This document shows positions 21,544 to 32,594 of a stretch of DNA of 64,000 bases, piece after piece. The notes beneath the pieces were generated by a model. That model did no database searches. It saw nothing but the letters and a program-made list of their open reading frames with translations, and had not been told where the DNA came from. Both the position numbers and the translations under genes were made by a program. Source of the DNA: Arcuatula senhousia (taxonomy: Eukaryota > Mollusca > Bivalvia > Mytilida > Mytilidae); contig OZ020316.1 in the NCBI GenBank assembly GCA_963971305.1, forward strand, positions 14,278,745 to 14,342,744. Reading direction: 5' to 3'. Numbering within the stretch: the first letter of the stretch is position 1; each line of letters starts with the position of its first letter.

Positions 21544-24500
21544 CTATAATTTTGAATACTGACCGATTTCTTTTAAAAAGGATAAAATGGCATCGGCTGG
21601 GGTGCCGCTAAACAAATCGTGCATGGATGCACAGTTAAAATACTTCATGCGAATTGGAGCAAGATCAACACAGTCGAGGAGAACATGCCTCAAGGAATAC
21701 CGTGCGTCACAAGGGATACATATCGGGACCTCCTTCTCTTGTGTCATCAGGTAGCCATGGGTGACTCTAGAATGTCCTATACGACATCTAGTGATGACTA
21801 CCTGGTCTCGACGGCATCGGAATGAAGCATGATTCTCCCCAAGCTGTGGCTTAAGCTCATGAAGTTTGTTGTGCTCAGCGGCAGTCCAAACCTCGTCCCA
21901 TAAACTTTGGACATATACTCGGATTGTATTTCTACAATCCGAATAAGGAATAAAACAATTGGACACTGGTTTACGGAGGGCTTCCTTTGCAACCCTGTCC
22001 ACAACTGAATTCCCATGAATACCAGTGTGACTGGGTACCCATAGGAATATCAATTCTAAGCCACCTCTGATCAATTGATGAACCATATAAACAATTTTAG
22101 AGATTAATGGATTTTTCAATTTGCAGTTCTGAATTGCCAAAAGACAAGAAAGAGAATCAGAACAGATAAAGAATTGAGCGTGCTCAGAAGCATCAATCAA
22201 TTTGAGCGCTAAAATAATGGCTCTCGCTTCAGCTGTAAAAATGGAAGCAGCAGACGGGAGTCGTTGTGTTGACGTGCTATTCCCTGAGACAGCAGCAGCA
22301 GCAACACTGTCACCATCTTTAGAGCCATCTGTATAAACTGTTAGAAACCCAGGATATCTAGATTTAATTTCGGAATAATCTTGTTGAATAAGCAGGTGAT
22401 TTGTTTCAGATTTTTTATGTTTACGAAGATCAAAAATAAATTTAGGCTTTAAAAGTTCCCAGGGTGGAACTTTCAAAGGCTTGACAGGTTTTATAGTTTC
22501 TAAATTAAGTTTAAGATTAGTCAGGTGAGGTTCGATACGAATACCAAAAGGAGGAGTTTTGTTTTCATGTTTTTCATACATATTCCTGAGAGGTGGATTG
22601 AAAACACAATCGTGGGCAGGGTTGCTAGGAAAGGCTTTTAATTTGGTGGCATATTGCAAACCGAGTTTAATTCTGCGATGCTTCAGGGATGGCTCATTTG
22701 CCTCTGCATACAGGCTCTCAATGGGAGAGGTCCTGTATGCACCGAGGCAAAGTCGCAATCCCTGATGATGAACAGCGTCTAAAATTTGTAAATAAGATTT
22801 TTTCGCAGACCCATAAATTATTGAACCATAATCCAATTTCGATCTAACAATAGACCTATACAAATTTAAAAGAACTGATTTATCAGCTCCCCAGTCGGTA
22901 CTAGAAACAACTTTTAAAACATCAAGAGCTTTTAGGCATCTTGATTTTAACATTTTGATATGGGGTAGAAAGGAGAGTTTTCTATCAAAAAGAACGCCAA
23001 GAAATTTTGATTCTTCAACTATCTTAATTTTTTTGCCATACAAAAAGAGATCTGGGTCGGGATGAAGTTTTCTTTTCTTACAAAAATGCATAGCAACAGT
23101 TTTGCTTTCTGAAAATTTGAAACCATTTTCGGAAGCCCATTTTTCAATCCGTTTTAGGCACAGCTGTAATTGCCTTTCAATGGTATTCATGTTTTTTGCA
23201 CTGTAGCATATTAAAAAGTCATCAACATATAAAGAACCTTCAATATTGTTTTGAAGGACTTTGGCAATGCTATTTATCTTTATACTAAAGAGAGTGACAG
23301 AAAGAATGCTACCCTGAGGTACACCCATTTCTTAGTCAAACTCTTCAGAAAAAGTTTTATTTACTTTAACATTAAAGTGTCTGTCAGAAAGAAAGTCGGC
23401 CAAGAAAGTTGGTAACCTTCCTTTCAACCCCATATCAGAAATGTCCTTTAAAATACCATACTTCCATGTGGTGTCATAAGCTTTTTCGAGATCGAAAAAG
23501 ATAGACACCACATGTTCGTTCTTCGCAAATGCATTTCGAAGAAAAGACTCAAAACGGACCAAATGATCAAGCGTGCTCCTGCCTTGGCGGAATCCACACT
23601 GGATATTCGAAATGAGTCCATTGGACTCAAGGAACCAAACGAGCCGATCGTTGATCATGCGTTCTAGAGTCTTACAGACGCAGCTTGTCAAGGCTATCGG
23701 ACGATAGTTGGAAGCATCTGTGTGATCCTTCCCCGGCTTGGGGATAGGAACGACAGTGGCAAGCTTCCATATTTCAGGCAATTTTCCGTTTATCCATATA
23801 TCATTCATTAAATTTAGAAGAGTCTTCATCGATATTTCAGGAAGATGTTTTAAAAGTTGATAGTGGATGCTATCAGGGCCACATGCAGTGTCATGGGCTT
23901 TACTTAAGGAAGTTTTAAGCTCATCTAAAGAGAAAGGAGAATTATAGCTCTCCGAATTGTCGGAGTTAAAGTTCAATTTCGTTTTTTCAGCTGTACGTTT
24001 AAATTTTTGGAAGTCAGGTTTGTAATTAGATGAAGATGAATGTTTGGCAAAAGTCTCAGCTAGTTTGTTGGCAATGTCCTTTTCAGATGTTAAAGTAGAA
24101 TTGCCAACGTTCAGATGTTTTACCGAGGATTTAGAGTTTTTACCTTTGAGTTTTTGTATGAAATTCCAAATTTTATTCATGGGAGTTCGTGAAGTTAAAC
24201 CAGATACAAAATTTCGCCAGGATGTTCTTCTAGATTGTCGACAAGTTCGTCTAGCCTTCGCCCGAAAAATTCTAAAATTACTCAAATTTTCTTTTGTTTG
24301 ATGTTTGCAAAATTGTTTTTGAGCTTTATTTCTATCGTCGATAGCCTTGTCACACTCGTCTGTGAACCAAGGTTTATTGAGTTTTTTAGGAGTTGCCGAG
24401 GTCTTAGGAATGGTTTCATCAGCTATAGATATAAGAGTTTGATTAAAAGTTGTTATTGGTTCTTGGTCCTGATCAAAAAGTTCTGGTCTTAATTTTTCCG

Positions 24501-25221
24501 AACAAAGTATTGAAAATTTTTGCCAATCGGCCTTTTCTAACTTATAGCGAGGAATTCTTTGTTCAGGTTCACCAAAAAGATCTTTTAATATAATAGGAAA
24601 GTGATCACTTCCACAGAGATCATCATGGACTTGCCATGAGAAATCTGTTAAAAGAGAAGGATCACATATTGAGAGATCAATTGATGAGTATGTTCCATTT
24701 CCAGAATGTAAAAATGTAGAAGAACCATCATTAAAGATACAAAGAGATTCTTTCGATAAAAAATCCTCAATCTTTTTACCCTTATCATTCAAGTTGGCAC
24801 TGCCCCATAATGGGTTGTGGGCATTGAAGTCCCCAACTAACATGTATGGAGCAGGAAGCTGATCCGTTAAATTTTGAAGTTGTGCTAAAGTTAAGTTATC
24901 ATTAGGTGGTATATAAACTGAACATAGAGTTATTGTTTGATGTAATGAAACTCTAACGGCAACGGCTTGCAGATCGGTAGTTAAAGGAATCGAACTATGG
25001 AGAATACGATCCTTAACTAAGATGGAGGATCCGCCAGAAGCTCGTTCTGTATTAGAAAATGTGTTATACATAGAAAAACCCTTCAAGGAAATCGTGTCAG
25101 TTTCCTTGAGGTGTGTTTCCTGAAGACAAAAGACAGTTGGATTAAAAGACTGCACTAAAAGTTGTAATTCAAGAAAGTTGGCCTTAAGGCCTCGGCAATT
25201 CCATTGAATGATGGTACTCAT
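21544..25221 (-). pseudogene. LINE copy 2 ORF2, one in-frame stop in the RT
   Basis: The frame matches copy 1 residue for residue in length (1,225 positions). TAA at about 23,332-23,334 replaces the codon for Gln630, just before the EMGVPQGS motif of the RT palm and ahead of YVDDFL. The upstream 629 residues contain a complete EEP endonuclease (QWNCRGL, LQETHL, GDFNAH, GSDHFP). Downstream the YVDD box, RNase H motifs (YTDGS, FTAEA, CSDS, SHTGIHGNSVVD) and the Cys-rich tail are intact. Apart from the stop no frameshift is seen, so inactivation is recent. Confidence 0.92.
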
Positions 25222-26756
25222 TTTGGAGTCTGTATGGGATCAGAAAGTCTACCGAGTGATCGCCTACGTCTCCTCTGTGGAGACTGGCTCTGTGAACGGT
25301 CGACAGGTGTTTCCGATAGATCCATATCAGACTCCATGTCGTCACCAAGAGAGCCGAAACGATTATGCATATAAATTGCATCTCGTTCGGCCTTCTTTGA
25401 TCTACGCATTTTAAGTGGTGACGTCTGCTGCGATGAACTCTGGCGTCTTCCTGGCTGTGAGGGTCGCTGCTGTCTATTTCCAGGTTGAGCAGCAGATGAC
25501 GACCTTGAGGAAGACGATTGACTCTGTTTGGAAGAAAGAGAAATTGATGGGGGTTGAAGATTAGAAGCTTTGGTTGGAGCTCCAAATCCAGTCCAAGACG
25601 ATTTTCGTGGAATTATAAACAAATCCTCATCGACCATTGAATCATTATTTGGACCTGCTGTTGACTTACGTGGTGGGGGATGATTATCACACAATTCCTT
25701 CCAAGGTCTCGCGTATTTGATATTGCTTTTTGGGATATCATCCACGAAACAGTCAGCACCAAACATCCATCCATTGGTGTTGCAAGTACGGGGCTTAATT
25801 TCACCCTCAGGCCAAGTGTACATGGTTTGCCAACCATATGTCCTAGAGGGTTTAGCGGCCTCCGCGTAAGACATGGATGGTGCTGTATCACTCGAGACAG
25901 AGACTTGACGACGAGCTTCTTGGTAGGTAATGTTCTTTTCTGCTTTAAGCTTTTGGATTTCTTTTTCACGTAGAAGATTTGGACATTGTTTTGAAGACGA
26001 AAAATGATCACCACTGCAGTTAACACATTTTGGATTTTTCGTACAGTTGAAATCCGAGTGGCCTTCCTCAGCGCACTTTACACATTTTTCCTTCCCGTTG
26101 CAGGTGGCCTTCCCGTGGCCAAAACGTTGGCATTTAAAACAACGGAGAGGATTGGGAATAAATATGTCTACGGAGACTCTGAAAAGACCCAGATTAATGT
26201 GACTTGGTGGAGCTGCGGAATTAAATGTAATAAGGTATGTATTTAATTTAATAATTTTGTTGTCTTCCTTCTTTGTAAACCTTTTAACGTGTGAGACACC
26301 TTGTGATGAAAGTTCAGAGCATATTTCTTGCTCTGATAAATCAGCAAGGTTTCGGTCTCTATCTCGAATGATACCCTGCGAACGATTCAATGATCGATGA
26401 GCTTCAGCGGAAACTGGTAACTCTAAAATGAATGAAATTGTCAAGATGTTTTTTGCTTGTTGTTGTTTGGCACACTCTACTAGGAGGTTACCGGATCGGA
26501 GTTTCGTAACCTTGGGAACATCACCTCCGGTAACACCCTTAATTGTTTTGGCAATGACAAAGGGCGAAACCTTTGTCAAAGGACGAGTGGCATCTTTGCT
26601 TGAAAGTACAATAAACTTTGGCCAACTATCATTTGTTGTGTTTTGACGTTTTGAAGAAGCTGGTGCATCATGATCATCACTATCACTATCACTACATGAA
26701 ATATTTCGTTTATACTTTTCACTAGAACTTGTTGCTTGTTTTTTTGGGGAAGCCAT
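25218..26756 (-). CDS. LINE copy 2 ORF1: zinc-knuckle Gag-like protein, intact (512 aa)
   Basis: It starts MASPKKQATSS at 26,756. It has the same layout as copy 1: a Ser/Lys-rich start with an extra Ser/Asp run (SDSDSDDHD), an RRM-like region, three knuckles beginning CFKCQRFGHGKATC, and a Ser/Gln/Arg-rich tail. The stop TGA overlaps the ORF2 ATG as ATGA, as in copy 1. The ORF is open despite the ORF2 nonsense mutation, so this copy could still supply ORF1 protein if transcribed (inference). Confidence 0.92.
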   Translation of the reverse strand: MASPKKQATSSSEKYKRNISCSDSDSDDHDAPASSKRQNTTNDSWPKFIVLSSKDATRPLTKVSPFVIAKTIKGVTGGDVPKVTKLRSGNLLVECAKQQQAKNILTISFILELPVSAEAHRSLNRSQGIIRDRDRNLADLSEQEICSELSSQGVSHVKRFTKKEDNKIIKLNTYLITFNSAAPPSHINLGLFRVSVDIFIPNPLRCFKCQRFGHGKATCNGKEKCVKCAEEGHSDFNCTKNPKCVNCSGDHFSSSKQCPNLLREKEIQKLKAEKNITYQEARRQVSVSSDTAPSMSYAEAAKPSRTYGWQTMYTWPEGEIKPRTCNTNGWMFGADCFVDDIPKSNIKYARPWKELCDNHPPPRKSTAGPNNDSMVDEDLFIIPRKSSWTGFGAPTKASNLQPPSISLSSKQSQSSSSRSSSAAQPGNRQQRPSQPGRRQSSSQQTSPLKMRRSKKAERDAIYMHNRFGSLGDDMESDMDLSETPVDRSQSQSPQRRRRRSLGRLSDPIQTPK

Positions 26757-27247
26757 GATGAGAGAAGAGAGTTTCACTGCCTTGCTCCCCGCCCGCCATG
26801 GAGCGCCAACAAGGGCGATGCTGTTATACAACGGCTCTCCTGTTGAAAGCACCAGGGTTACAAGACAAGCATCGTGCCGGGGGTTACCCGGCGATACAAC
26901 TCTCTAGAATAACATCCACACGATTGACCCATGAGCCACCGCCTTCTGTAAAGCATAACTGACATCAAGTTATAAATTCTAATATTACGGAAAAAGAGTT
27001 TGAAATAAACGAGAGGTTGCTTTACAGGGCTTGGCGTGACCAGCCGATTGATCAGACCGAGCCGAATCTGACCGCCTGTCTAGGAGAAGTAAGGGCCAAA
27101 GCACACATACGTGGACCAGGATCCCGTCCTCCCCCGACACAGGTCGCAACACACGGCAAACATGTTGACCCGTTTAGTCGCTTCTTACGACAAGCTTTAC
27201 GGGCGGCTGCGGGACTATTCTTTTCACACCCGGTTCCCGCACGGGGG
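26757..27247 (-). promoter_or_regulatory. LINE copy 2 5' UTR with conserved 5' hairpins
   Basis: It starts CCCCCGTGCGGGAACC at 27,247 on the minus strand and repeats the two-stem arrangement of copy 1 with one base difference (GCCGCCCG versus GCTGCCCG) between the stems. The stems themselves are unchanged. Confidence 0.6.
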
Positions 27248-27262
27248 TACAGTAACTTTATT

Positions 27263-28458
27263 TTCAAAACTTGGCTTTATAGTACACCAAGATAAATCAG
27301 TGTTTGAACCCACACAAATAATAACCTTTTTAGGGTTCATTATTAACTCAATTTAAATGATTGTACTTCTCCCAGATGAGAAGAAAACTATGTTGATACA
27401 AGAAATAAGTAATTTGTTACAAAAGAAACAAGTTACAATAAGGGAAGTAACCAGGATACTTGGTCTCATAATATCATCATTTCCAGCAGTTGAATATGGC
27501 CCCCTCTATTATAGAGATACTGAGGTTGAAAAAATTAATGCTTTAAAAGAAGCAAAGGGGGATTTTGATTCAATAATGGAGGTATCAGACAAAATTAAAC
27601 TAGAACTTTCATGGTTGGTGTCAAATATTCACACTCAAAAAAGAGATATTCAGAAACCTAATCCAGACATAGAATTAATATGTGATGCATCCCTACAAGG
27701 CTGGGGAGCAGTTTTAGGTGATAAAGATAAAACAGGTGAGGTGGTCAATGGAACCAATCAGAGAAAGAAAATCACATAAATTATTTAGAACTCGTAGCAA
27801 TATTATATGGCTTAAAGTCATTTGAACAACAAATAAAACATTTCAAACATATCAAGATATTGTCAGACAACACTACAGCAGTAGCTTACATCAATAATAT
27901 GGGTGGAGTAAAAGCATTAGCATGCAATGAAGTGGCAAAGGAGATTTGGTCCTTTTGTATTAAACATAATATGTGGATAACTGCTACTCATATTCCTGGT
28001 CAAAATAATATTCAGGCTGATATTGAATCCAGGCGCAATGTTAATAGTCACTTAGAATGGCAGTTACATAAAAGTAAATTTCATAAGATATGTAAAATCT
28101 GGGGTACCCCAGAAATTGATTTGTTTGCATCAAGACTAAATTCTCAGTTGCCACTTTTTTGTTCATGGAAACCTGACACAGAATCAAAATTTGTAAATGC
28201 TTTTACATTAGATTGGTCTTTACATTATGTTTATCTTTTTCCTCCTTTCAGTTTGGTGGGACAGTGTGTCAAGAAAATTATAATAGACAATGCAGAAGCG
28301 ATAATTGTTACACCGTTGTGGCCGACCCAGTATTGGTTTGTTCAACTTCTCCAGATATTAATACAGAAACCGATGGTGATTCCGGCTTCCGACAAATTAC
28401 TGACACTTCCTGTTGCAGGAGCACTTCATCCACTGAGGAAAACTTTGAATCTAATGGT
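27263..28458 (+). pseudogene. DIRS reverse transcriptase thumb and RNase H, damaged
   Basis: It continues the RT frame after LINE copy 2 (LFSKLGFIVH, TFLGFIINSI), then a TAA at 27,354-27,356 where homologues usually have Glu or Asp. It resumes MIVLLPDEKKTMLIQEI. RNase H follows: ICDASLQGWGAVLG, a frameshift near 27,735-27,742, then NYLELVAILYG, LSDNTTAVAYIN and ADIESR, giving the expected acidic residues. The tail EIDLFASRLNSQLP is typical of DIRS-type elements. The SINE-like insertion at 28,459 breaks the frame. After it the frame continues to a TAA at about 29,237, overlapping the recombinase ORF as is normal in this class. Confidence 0.8.
28446..28458. repeat. Target-site duplication of SINE-like copy 1 (left)
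   Basis: TGAATCTAATGGT at 28,446-28,458 is repeated at 29,056-29,068. The DIRS RNase H frame resumes directly after the second copy. Confidence 0.88.
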
Positions 28459-29055
28459 GCGGGGCCCGGGTGGCGAATAGGCCCGCAGCAGAGCCTAGCT
28501 TGTCGTAAGAGGCGACTAAGGGTCTTGGGATTCTGACGTCGGGTCAGTGCTCAGCCCACAGAGCGACCAAGTGTGTACCCTAGGTGGCTGAATAGGGTGG
28601 CCCTCGTCCGCGGGGGTTGTCAGGTCTATAATACGGAAACCCTGACCGCCGACCATAGTGGGCCAACGTGTGTGGAGAGTGCCACGCTTCATGCACGTAA
28701 AAGACCCCTTTGTGGACCGCCCAGTAGTGCACAACATAGGCTAAATTTTCCGCCCCTACCCACCTCTCCCCTTTTTCCTGTGGTTCTTCAAAATTTACCG
28801 ATCCTTTGTGTCCCACCCCCATATTTCATTTATCATCATCATTTCATGTTCATTTTATCATCCTTTTCTTTATCATCATCATTTCATGTTCATTTTATCA
28901 TCCTTTTCATGTTCATCGCCTGTAAATAACCTATATAGCGTTGCACGGGCGTTAAACACCAACTCACTCACTATCATCCTTTTCATGTTCATCGCCTGTA
29001 AATAACCTATATAGCGTTGCACGGGCGTAAAACACCAACTCACTCACTCACTCAC
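28459..29055 (+). mobile_element. SINE-like non-autonomous retroelement, copy 1
   Basis: This ~597-bp element begins GCGGGGCCCGGGTGGCG, with a 5' hairpin region matching the LINE 5' end (AGCTTGTCGTAAGAGGCGAC). It ends with an (ACTC)n tail after 'gcacgggcgtaaaacacc'. It contains no protein-coding signal. The stretch 'ttttcatgttcatcgcctgt' to 'caactcactc' is duplicated (28,904-28,976 and 28,979-29,050), giving two 3' ends in tandem. No tRNA-type A or B box is recognisable. A LINE-derived SINE or internally deleted LINE derivative is the best reading. Confidence 0.82.
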
Positions 29056-29068
29056 TGAATCTAATGGT

Positions 29069-30035
29069 TTGCAGAGTATCAGGAAACATTATCAAAAACA
29101 AGGTATTTCAAGAAACACTAGAAAAATTTTACTCGCATCTTGGCGAAGATCAACTCAAAAACAGTACAAAGTTTATATGCAAAAGTGGTTTTCGTTCCGT
29201 GATCAAAGGCAGATTAGTGGAGTTCGATGTACTTTAAATGACGTTTTGGATTTTTTAACCATGCTTTATGAATCAGGATTAAGTTTCAGTGCGTTAAATG
29301 TTGCTAGATCAGCTTTATCAGCATTGGACATTAAAATTGACAGTATGTATACTGGTCGGTAAACATCCGATGATTATCCGTTTCATGAAAGGTGTTTTTA
29401 ATTTGCGACCCACTGTGACTAAGAATGTACATATTTGGGATGTTTCGTTGGTTTTACGTTATTTGCGGGACTTATCCCTTGCTTCTGATTTGTCAACTAA
29501 GAATTCGACTATGAAACTTGTTATGTTGATAAGTTTATGCAATGCTACAAGAGTGCAGACCTTAAGTTTATTAGACATTCAGTCAATGGAAAGACATGAA
29601 AATCAATTTATTTTCTACATAAATGGACTCTTGAAACAAAGTCGCCCAGGATATAGGAATCCTCCTGTTGTGCTTAAAAAGTATACAGATGTTAAACTGT
29701 GTGTTTATACAATATTAGTTGAATACTTAAAAAGGACTTCAGCTTATCGAAAGTCACATACCAAACTACTTTTAAGTTATTCGAAGCCTTATAGACCAGT
29801 AACTACTTGCACTATTTCAAGATGGATAAAGTCATGTTTATTCTTATCGGGGATTGATACCACAAGTTACTCTGCCCACAGTGTTAGATCTGCAGCAGTG
29901 TCTAAAGCAAAGAGACAGAACGTCCCTATTGACATTATTTTATCCAAAGCAGGATGGTCAAACTCAAAAACTTTTGCTACTTTTTATGAGAAAGATTTAT
30001 TGTATGATGGTTTTGCTGAAAATGTATTATCATGA
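29069..30035 (+). pseudogene. DIRS tyrosine recombinase (YR), one frameshift
   Basis: The N-terminal part (SIRKHYQKQGISRNTRKILLA, core-binding region) runs to TAA at 29,360, but the continuing frame already begins near 29,350-29,357 (GKHPMIIRFMKGVF). It proceeds to TGA at 30,033. Catalytic motifs are NATRVQTLSL (Arg codon 29,550), AHSVRSAA (His 29,877 and Arg 29,886), KAGWSNSKTF, and TFYEKDL (Tyr codon 29,985). This is the R..HxxR..Y tetrad of tyrosine recombinases, which in DIRS elements integrate a circular DNA intermediate. The single-base frameshift is the only lesion seen. Confidence 0.85.
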
Positions 30036-30124
30036 CTACACTTTGTTGTATAAAAACGTGTTTGGAAAATTATATGGTTTCTTTGAAGTCTCATTTAAGA
30101 CCGGAAATAATGATGACGTAATAG

Positions 30125-30443
30125 AATTACTTAATTAAACGATACTTACCTTGGTTAAAGTAGAAGTTTGATTATAATTCTATATAGTCATAGAATTATT
30201 GGAGGGATTAAATGCCACCCCCTCCCCATCAACTTAACAAAATTCATAAATACATGGGCATGTATTTTATGGTTATTAAAATATGTTGATCTGATGGTCA
30301 CAAAACAATTTTCCAGCTTTAAAGATTGAGGTTGCAGTTGCGCAGTACTATCTCATTTAATCCCTCCAATAATTCTATGACTATATAGAAATATAATCAA
30401 ACTTCTACTTTAACCAAGGTAAGTATCGTTTAATTAAGTAATT
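30125..30443. repeat. 89-bp inverted repeat pair, probable DIRS terminal structure
   Basis: Arms 30,125-30,213 and 30,355-30,443 are reverse complements with one mismatch, around a 141-bp spacer. The right arm contains CAAGGTAAGTATCG, a perfect splice-donor-like string. DIRS elements carry an internal region complementary to their inverted termini near the 3' end, which fits this position. A 319-bp foldback MITE is the alternative. No TSD was found at the outer edges. Confidence 0.65.
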
Positions 30444-30475
30444 TTCCAACATTTTTATTTCACGAATTTGTTTAA

Positions 30476-31160
30476 TTAGGACATGGGATTCATGAAAACC
30501 ATCTTTCTTGGATTTCTACGGGCGAAGTTGTCGATGATTTTACCATAATCAAGTTCAATATCGTTATGGACATACAAAAGTAACAAGGCATCTAAGCGGT
30601 CTTCTCCCATGGTACTTCGCGAAAAGGTTTTAATGAACTTAAATGAAGAGTTTGCCCTTTCTGTCGAGCTTGATGTTATGCTCGTCAACGCACGCAGGCT
30701 CAGAACTTTGACTATGTTTGGAAATATTCCGTGACACACTCTTTGGTCCGTTAAGGTCGCTGTTATGGTACAAGGTTTAGGAGTCTGGTTCCTCCATAAC
30801 TCCACCCAAAGCCGAAATTCCTGTCTAAACTATTCTGGATATGGCATGTAAACTTCATAATAATTTAGGACATCTGCAATGGTATCATCTGATGTCTGAA
30901 GGTTATTGTTAGGAATCATAGCAAGGGCCCTTATAACATACATAGCATGTTCACCGACACGAATATTGCATTGCTGAATCATTGTGGCTAAGAGAACTGC
31001 CCGTCGGTAGTAAACCTTTTCATTTTCAGCTGGAACGTTATTTTTCCTGGTCTGTCGACCGCATCTCCTTGGAATTTTGAAACCTCCATTATCAGCCTGT
31101 TCGGAAATTAGAGTCGCTTTCTCAAATACCATGTCTAAGTAGAATTGTTTTAGGTAACTA
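30476..31160 (-). pseudogene. hAT-family transposase, C-terminal fragment
   Basis: On the minus strand the frame reads LDMVFEKATLISEQ, RRCGRQTRKNNVP, then a TAG near 30,830, and continues FRQEFRLWVELWRN to the dimerisation domain SSTERANSSFKFIK with RLDALLLLYVHND before a stop at 30,476. The order (CGRQT..NVP block, then the hAT C-terminal dimerisation signature S-ER-FS-like and L-LL) matches hAT transposases and related host repressor-like proteins. The catalytic N-terminal part and any TIR are absent, so this is a relic. Confidence 0.7.
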
Positions 31161-31185
31161 AAACTGATGTCTCCCCCTTCGTTTT

Positions 31186-31890
31186 GTGTATTTTACGTGA
31201 TAACCAAAGGTATAAGGTCAAAGTCAACCATTTACTGTGGACACATTGTCTTGCAGTGACCTTCCTGCATACTAAATATCTAAGGCCTATGTCAAAAGAC
31301 AAAAAAGTTATGGCTCGAAAAAGAATATGGTCTAAAATATCAAAAATGACCTTGAGGTCAAAGGTCAACCATGTTGGTACGCCACACACGGTCTTCTTGT
31401 GACCTTCCCACATACCAAATATCTAAGGACTATGTTAAAGGACAAAAACGTTGTGGCCCACACAAGACAAAAAAGGCAAAAACAAGTCTATATATCATAT
31501 ATGACCTTGTGGTCAAAGGTCAAGGTCAACAATGTTGGTACCCGACACATCGTTCTGAAGTGCCCTACCTACATACCAAATATCTAAGGCCTATGTCAAA
31601 AGACAAAAAAGTAATGGCCCACACAAGACTACAGTCCTAAAAATCATTATAAATGACCTTGAGTTCAAAGGTCAATGTCAACTATGTTGGTATGGACACA
31701 TCGCCTTGTGTTGACCTAACTACATACCAAATATCTAAGGCCTATGTCAAAAGAAAAAAAGTTATGGTCCACACAAGACTATAGTCCTAAGTATCACCAT
31801 AAGTGACCTCGAGGCCAAAGGTCAACCATGTTGGTACGCGATACATTGCCTTATGGTGACCTAACTATATACCATATATCTAAGGCCTAT
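31186..31890 (+). repeat. Degenerate ~150-bp tandem repeat
   Basis: About five units each contain 'gaccttgaggtcaaaggtca', 'catgttggtac' and 'taccaaatatctaaggccta'. Identity between units is moderate and spacing varies from about 140 to 165 bp. Similar 'eNNNaggtcaaaggtca' blocks are common in bivalve dispersed repeats. No gene is seen. Confidence 0.6.
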
Positions 31891-32565
31891 GAAGAGAGTC
31901 TAAACGTTTATTTTTAAATATAGAATTTGATCATTTACTTAAGGATCCAGTAACTGCAATGCCTTTATAATTTTTTGGTTTTAATAGATTACCAGATTTT
32001 GGTATTGGTAAAATATACCATTTGTCCAATGTTTTCCTGATACTAGCATTTCGTTGAAAAGTAAACACAGGGATGGTATTGATCAAGTTTTGGTTTGCTT
32101 TTAACATGCCATTGGTAATCAGTTGTAACCTTACAGACTTACCAAGTTTTTTTACACTTGTACATAGATATAACGGCCACTTACAGAGCTGTAAGATTTA
32201 AGTTTGTGATACTTGGTGACCAAGAGATTTTTGTTTTTTTATAAATGTTTCCAAATTTTGTTGCTGCGATGAAATAGTTTGCTATTTTTGGGCCATATTT
32301 CATTAGTTATACGATAACGAACTCTTACTCCGTTCCTCTCCATCAACGTAACCCTTAATCCGTAACTATGCTCATAAGTAAGGCTTACGTTATCGTTTCC
32401 ATCACTGAGCGCCCGTCTGTTTGCCTGAAGTCTATTGCGCTCTGTCTGATCTTGTTTTACTATGTAACTATGTCCAAAATTAACCCAAAATTGACGTCTA
32501 ATGGATTAAATAGCGCCCTGTGTGATGTCGCTTCCGGTGTTGCTCCGTTACGAGCAATGGGACCG
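31891..32565. other. No gene seen
   Basis: AT-rich sequence with no convincing coding or structural signal. At 32,566-32,611 a short imperfect palindrome with arms ATTGTAGCTCC / GGAGCTACATT occurs. Related sequence is seen at 37,444-37,524 and 41,057. Confidence 0.4.
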
Positions 32566-32594
32566 CATTGTAGCTCCGCCCAATCAAAGATGTC

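Larger units (their letters stand above)
21256..27247 (-). mobile_element. I-superfamily (Nimb-like) LINE, copy 2, full length, RT stop codon
   Basis: This is a second ~6.0 kb member of the same family in the same orientation. It has a 5' UTR (26,757-27,247), ORF1 (26,756-25,218), ORF2 (25,221-21,544) with one nonsense codon, and a 3' UTR with the (CAAT)n tail. It is flanked by a 15-bp TSD unlike that of copy 1, so the two inserted independently. Indels near 19,318-19,350 relative to this copy and different sequence around 26,949-27,020 are the clearest structural differences, all in the 5' UTR. Confidence 0.9.
13281..30443 (+). mobile_element. DIRS-like tyrosine-recombinase retrotransposon, broken by three insertions
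   Basis: Read without its insertions, the element holds a gag-like ORF (13,281-13,713 plus 19,755-20,470), an RT/RNase H ORF (20,467-21,255 plus 27,263-28,458 plus 29,069-29,238), an overlapping tyrosine recombinase ORF (29,069-30,035) and an 89-bp inverted repeat (30,125-30,443). Order and overlapping frames fit DIRS/Ngaro-type elements, which integrate with a YR instead of a DDE integrase. Insertion points are defined by TSDs of 13, 15 and 13 bp. Frameshifts and stops in the RT and YR parts show it is dead. The left terminus is not identified; it may have been lost where the CACTA-like element abuts it. Confidence 0.8.

Noticed and set aside
28459..28700. tRNA-derived head of the SINE-like element
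   Set aside because: No convincing A box or GGTTCGA-type B box at the proper spacing.
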